33,234 bases of DNA from Lachnospiraceae bacterium (GTDB lineage: Bacteria; Bacillota; Clostridia; Lachnospirales; Lachnospiraceae): the NCBI GenBank assembly GCA_024695605.1, contig JAILHW010000148.1, positions 1 through 33,234 of the forward strand, read 5' to 3'. The translations under genes were made by a program, and so were the position numbers. Each line of letters starts with the position of its first letter. Within the stretch, counting starts at the first letter, position 1. A model generated the notes under the pieces. The model made no database searches. It was not told where the DNA came from and saw only the letters and a program-made list of their open reading frames with translations. This document shows, piece after piece, positions 33,187 to 33,234 of this stretch.

Positions 33187-33209
33187 CCTCCTTATAAAGA
33201 GAAAGGAGG
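33187..33209 (-). promoter_or_regulatory. Hairpin that can mask the ribosome binding site of the unknown gene
   Basis: On the minus strand CCTCCTT (33203-33209) is the exact complement of the ribosome binding site AAGGAGG (33187-33193), with a nine-base AT-rich loop between them. Seven pairs could hide the whole Shine-Dalgarno sequence. The same palindrome also puts an AAGGAGG on the plus strand, facing the window edge. Confidence 0.55.
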
Positions 33210-33234
33210 TTTCCACGGCATTGGACGGAAAGTA

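Overview
The window looks like chromosomal DNA from a low-to-mid GC Firmicute of class Clostridia, most likely Lachnospiraceae. The reasons are the SCIFF peptide/maturase pair, a fused SecDF, HemZ, the gene order priA-def-fmt-rsmB-rlmN-stp-pkn, a MurE with the meso-diaminopimelate signature, and strong AAGGAGG-type ribosome binding sites. Nearly everything is core housekeeping. I see no prophage, transposase, integrase, CRISPR array, tRNA or rRNA. Most genes are on the minus strand; only carB and the CBS/CorC-type membrane protein gene are on the plus strand.

Region 1 (1-13758, all minus strand, transcribed right to left): a hybrid histidine kinase, recJ, murE, priA, def, fmt, rsmB and rlmN. 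A weak terminator follows, then a separate promoter and the overlapping phosphatase/kinase pair stp-pkn, with pkn cut by the window edge. This groups cell-wall precursor synthesis (MurE), replication restart and repair (PriA, RecJ), translation initiation and termination of fMet processing (Fmt, Def), rRNA modification (RsmB, RlmN) and wall-linked Ser/Thr phosphorylation. The kinase carries an exact five-residue acidic/tyrosine repeat. The gap between the histidine kinase gene and recJ holds two strong hairpins and looks non-coding.

Region 2 (13774-18980): a divergent promoter region, then carB alone with no carA beside it. A bidirectional terminator and a 20-bp tandem repeat array follow, and then a convergent CLC-type anion transporter gene whose product has valine at the usual gating-glutamate position.

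Region 3 (18981-23190): the scfA-scfB-secDF unit on the minus strand. It encodes a 48-residue peptide with six cysteines (too short for most ORF callers), its radical SAM maturase, and the SecDF translocation motor gene 4 bp downstream. A divergent promoter serves the plus-strand CorC/HlyC-like gene.

Region 4 (24515-32390): a six-gene minus-strand operon, relA/spoT-type rel, a glyoxalase-II-like hydrolase, hemZ, ispE, hisS and a Sfp-type phosphopantetheinyl transferase. It starts at a near-consensus promoter and ends at a bidirectional terminator.

Region 5 (32422-33234): an unrecognised 239-residue soluble protein whose ribosome binding site can pair with an upstream copy of its complement.

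Several starts were moved from the longest open frame because a ribosome binding site or promoter lies inside the longer version (stp, rsmB, recJ, the histidine kinase, clcA, the CorC-like gene, hisS, rel and the last gene). Three of these use TTG. The most noteworthy items are the SCIFF-SecDF linkage, the atypical CLC protein, the 20-bp array, the structured histidine kinase-recJ gap, the Y-x4 kinase repeat and the masked ribosome binding site.
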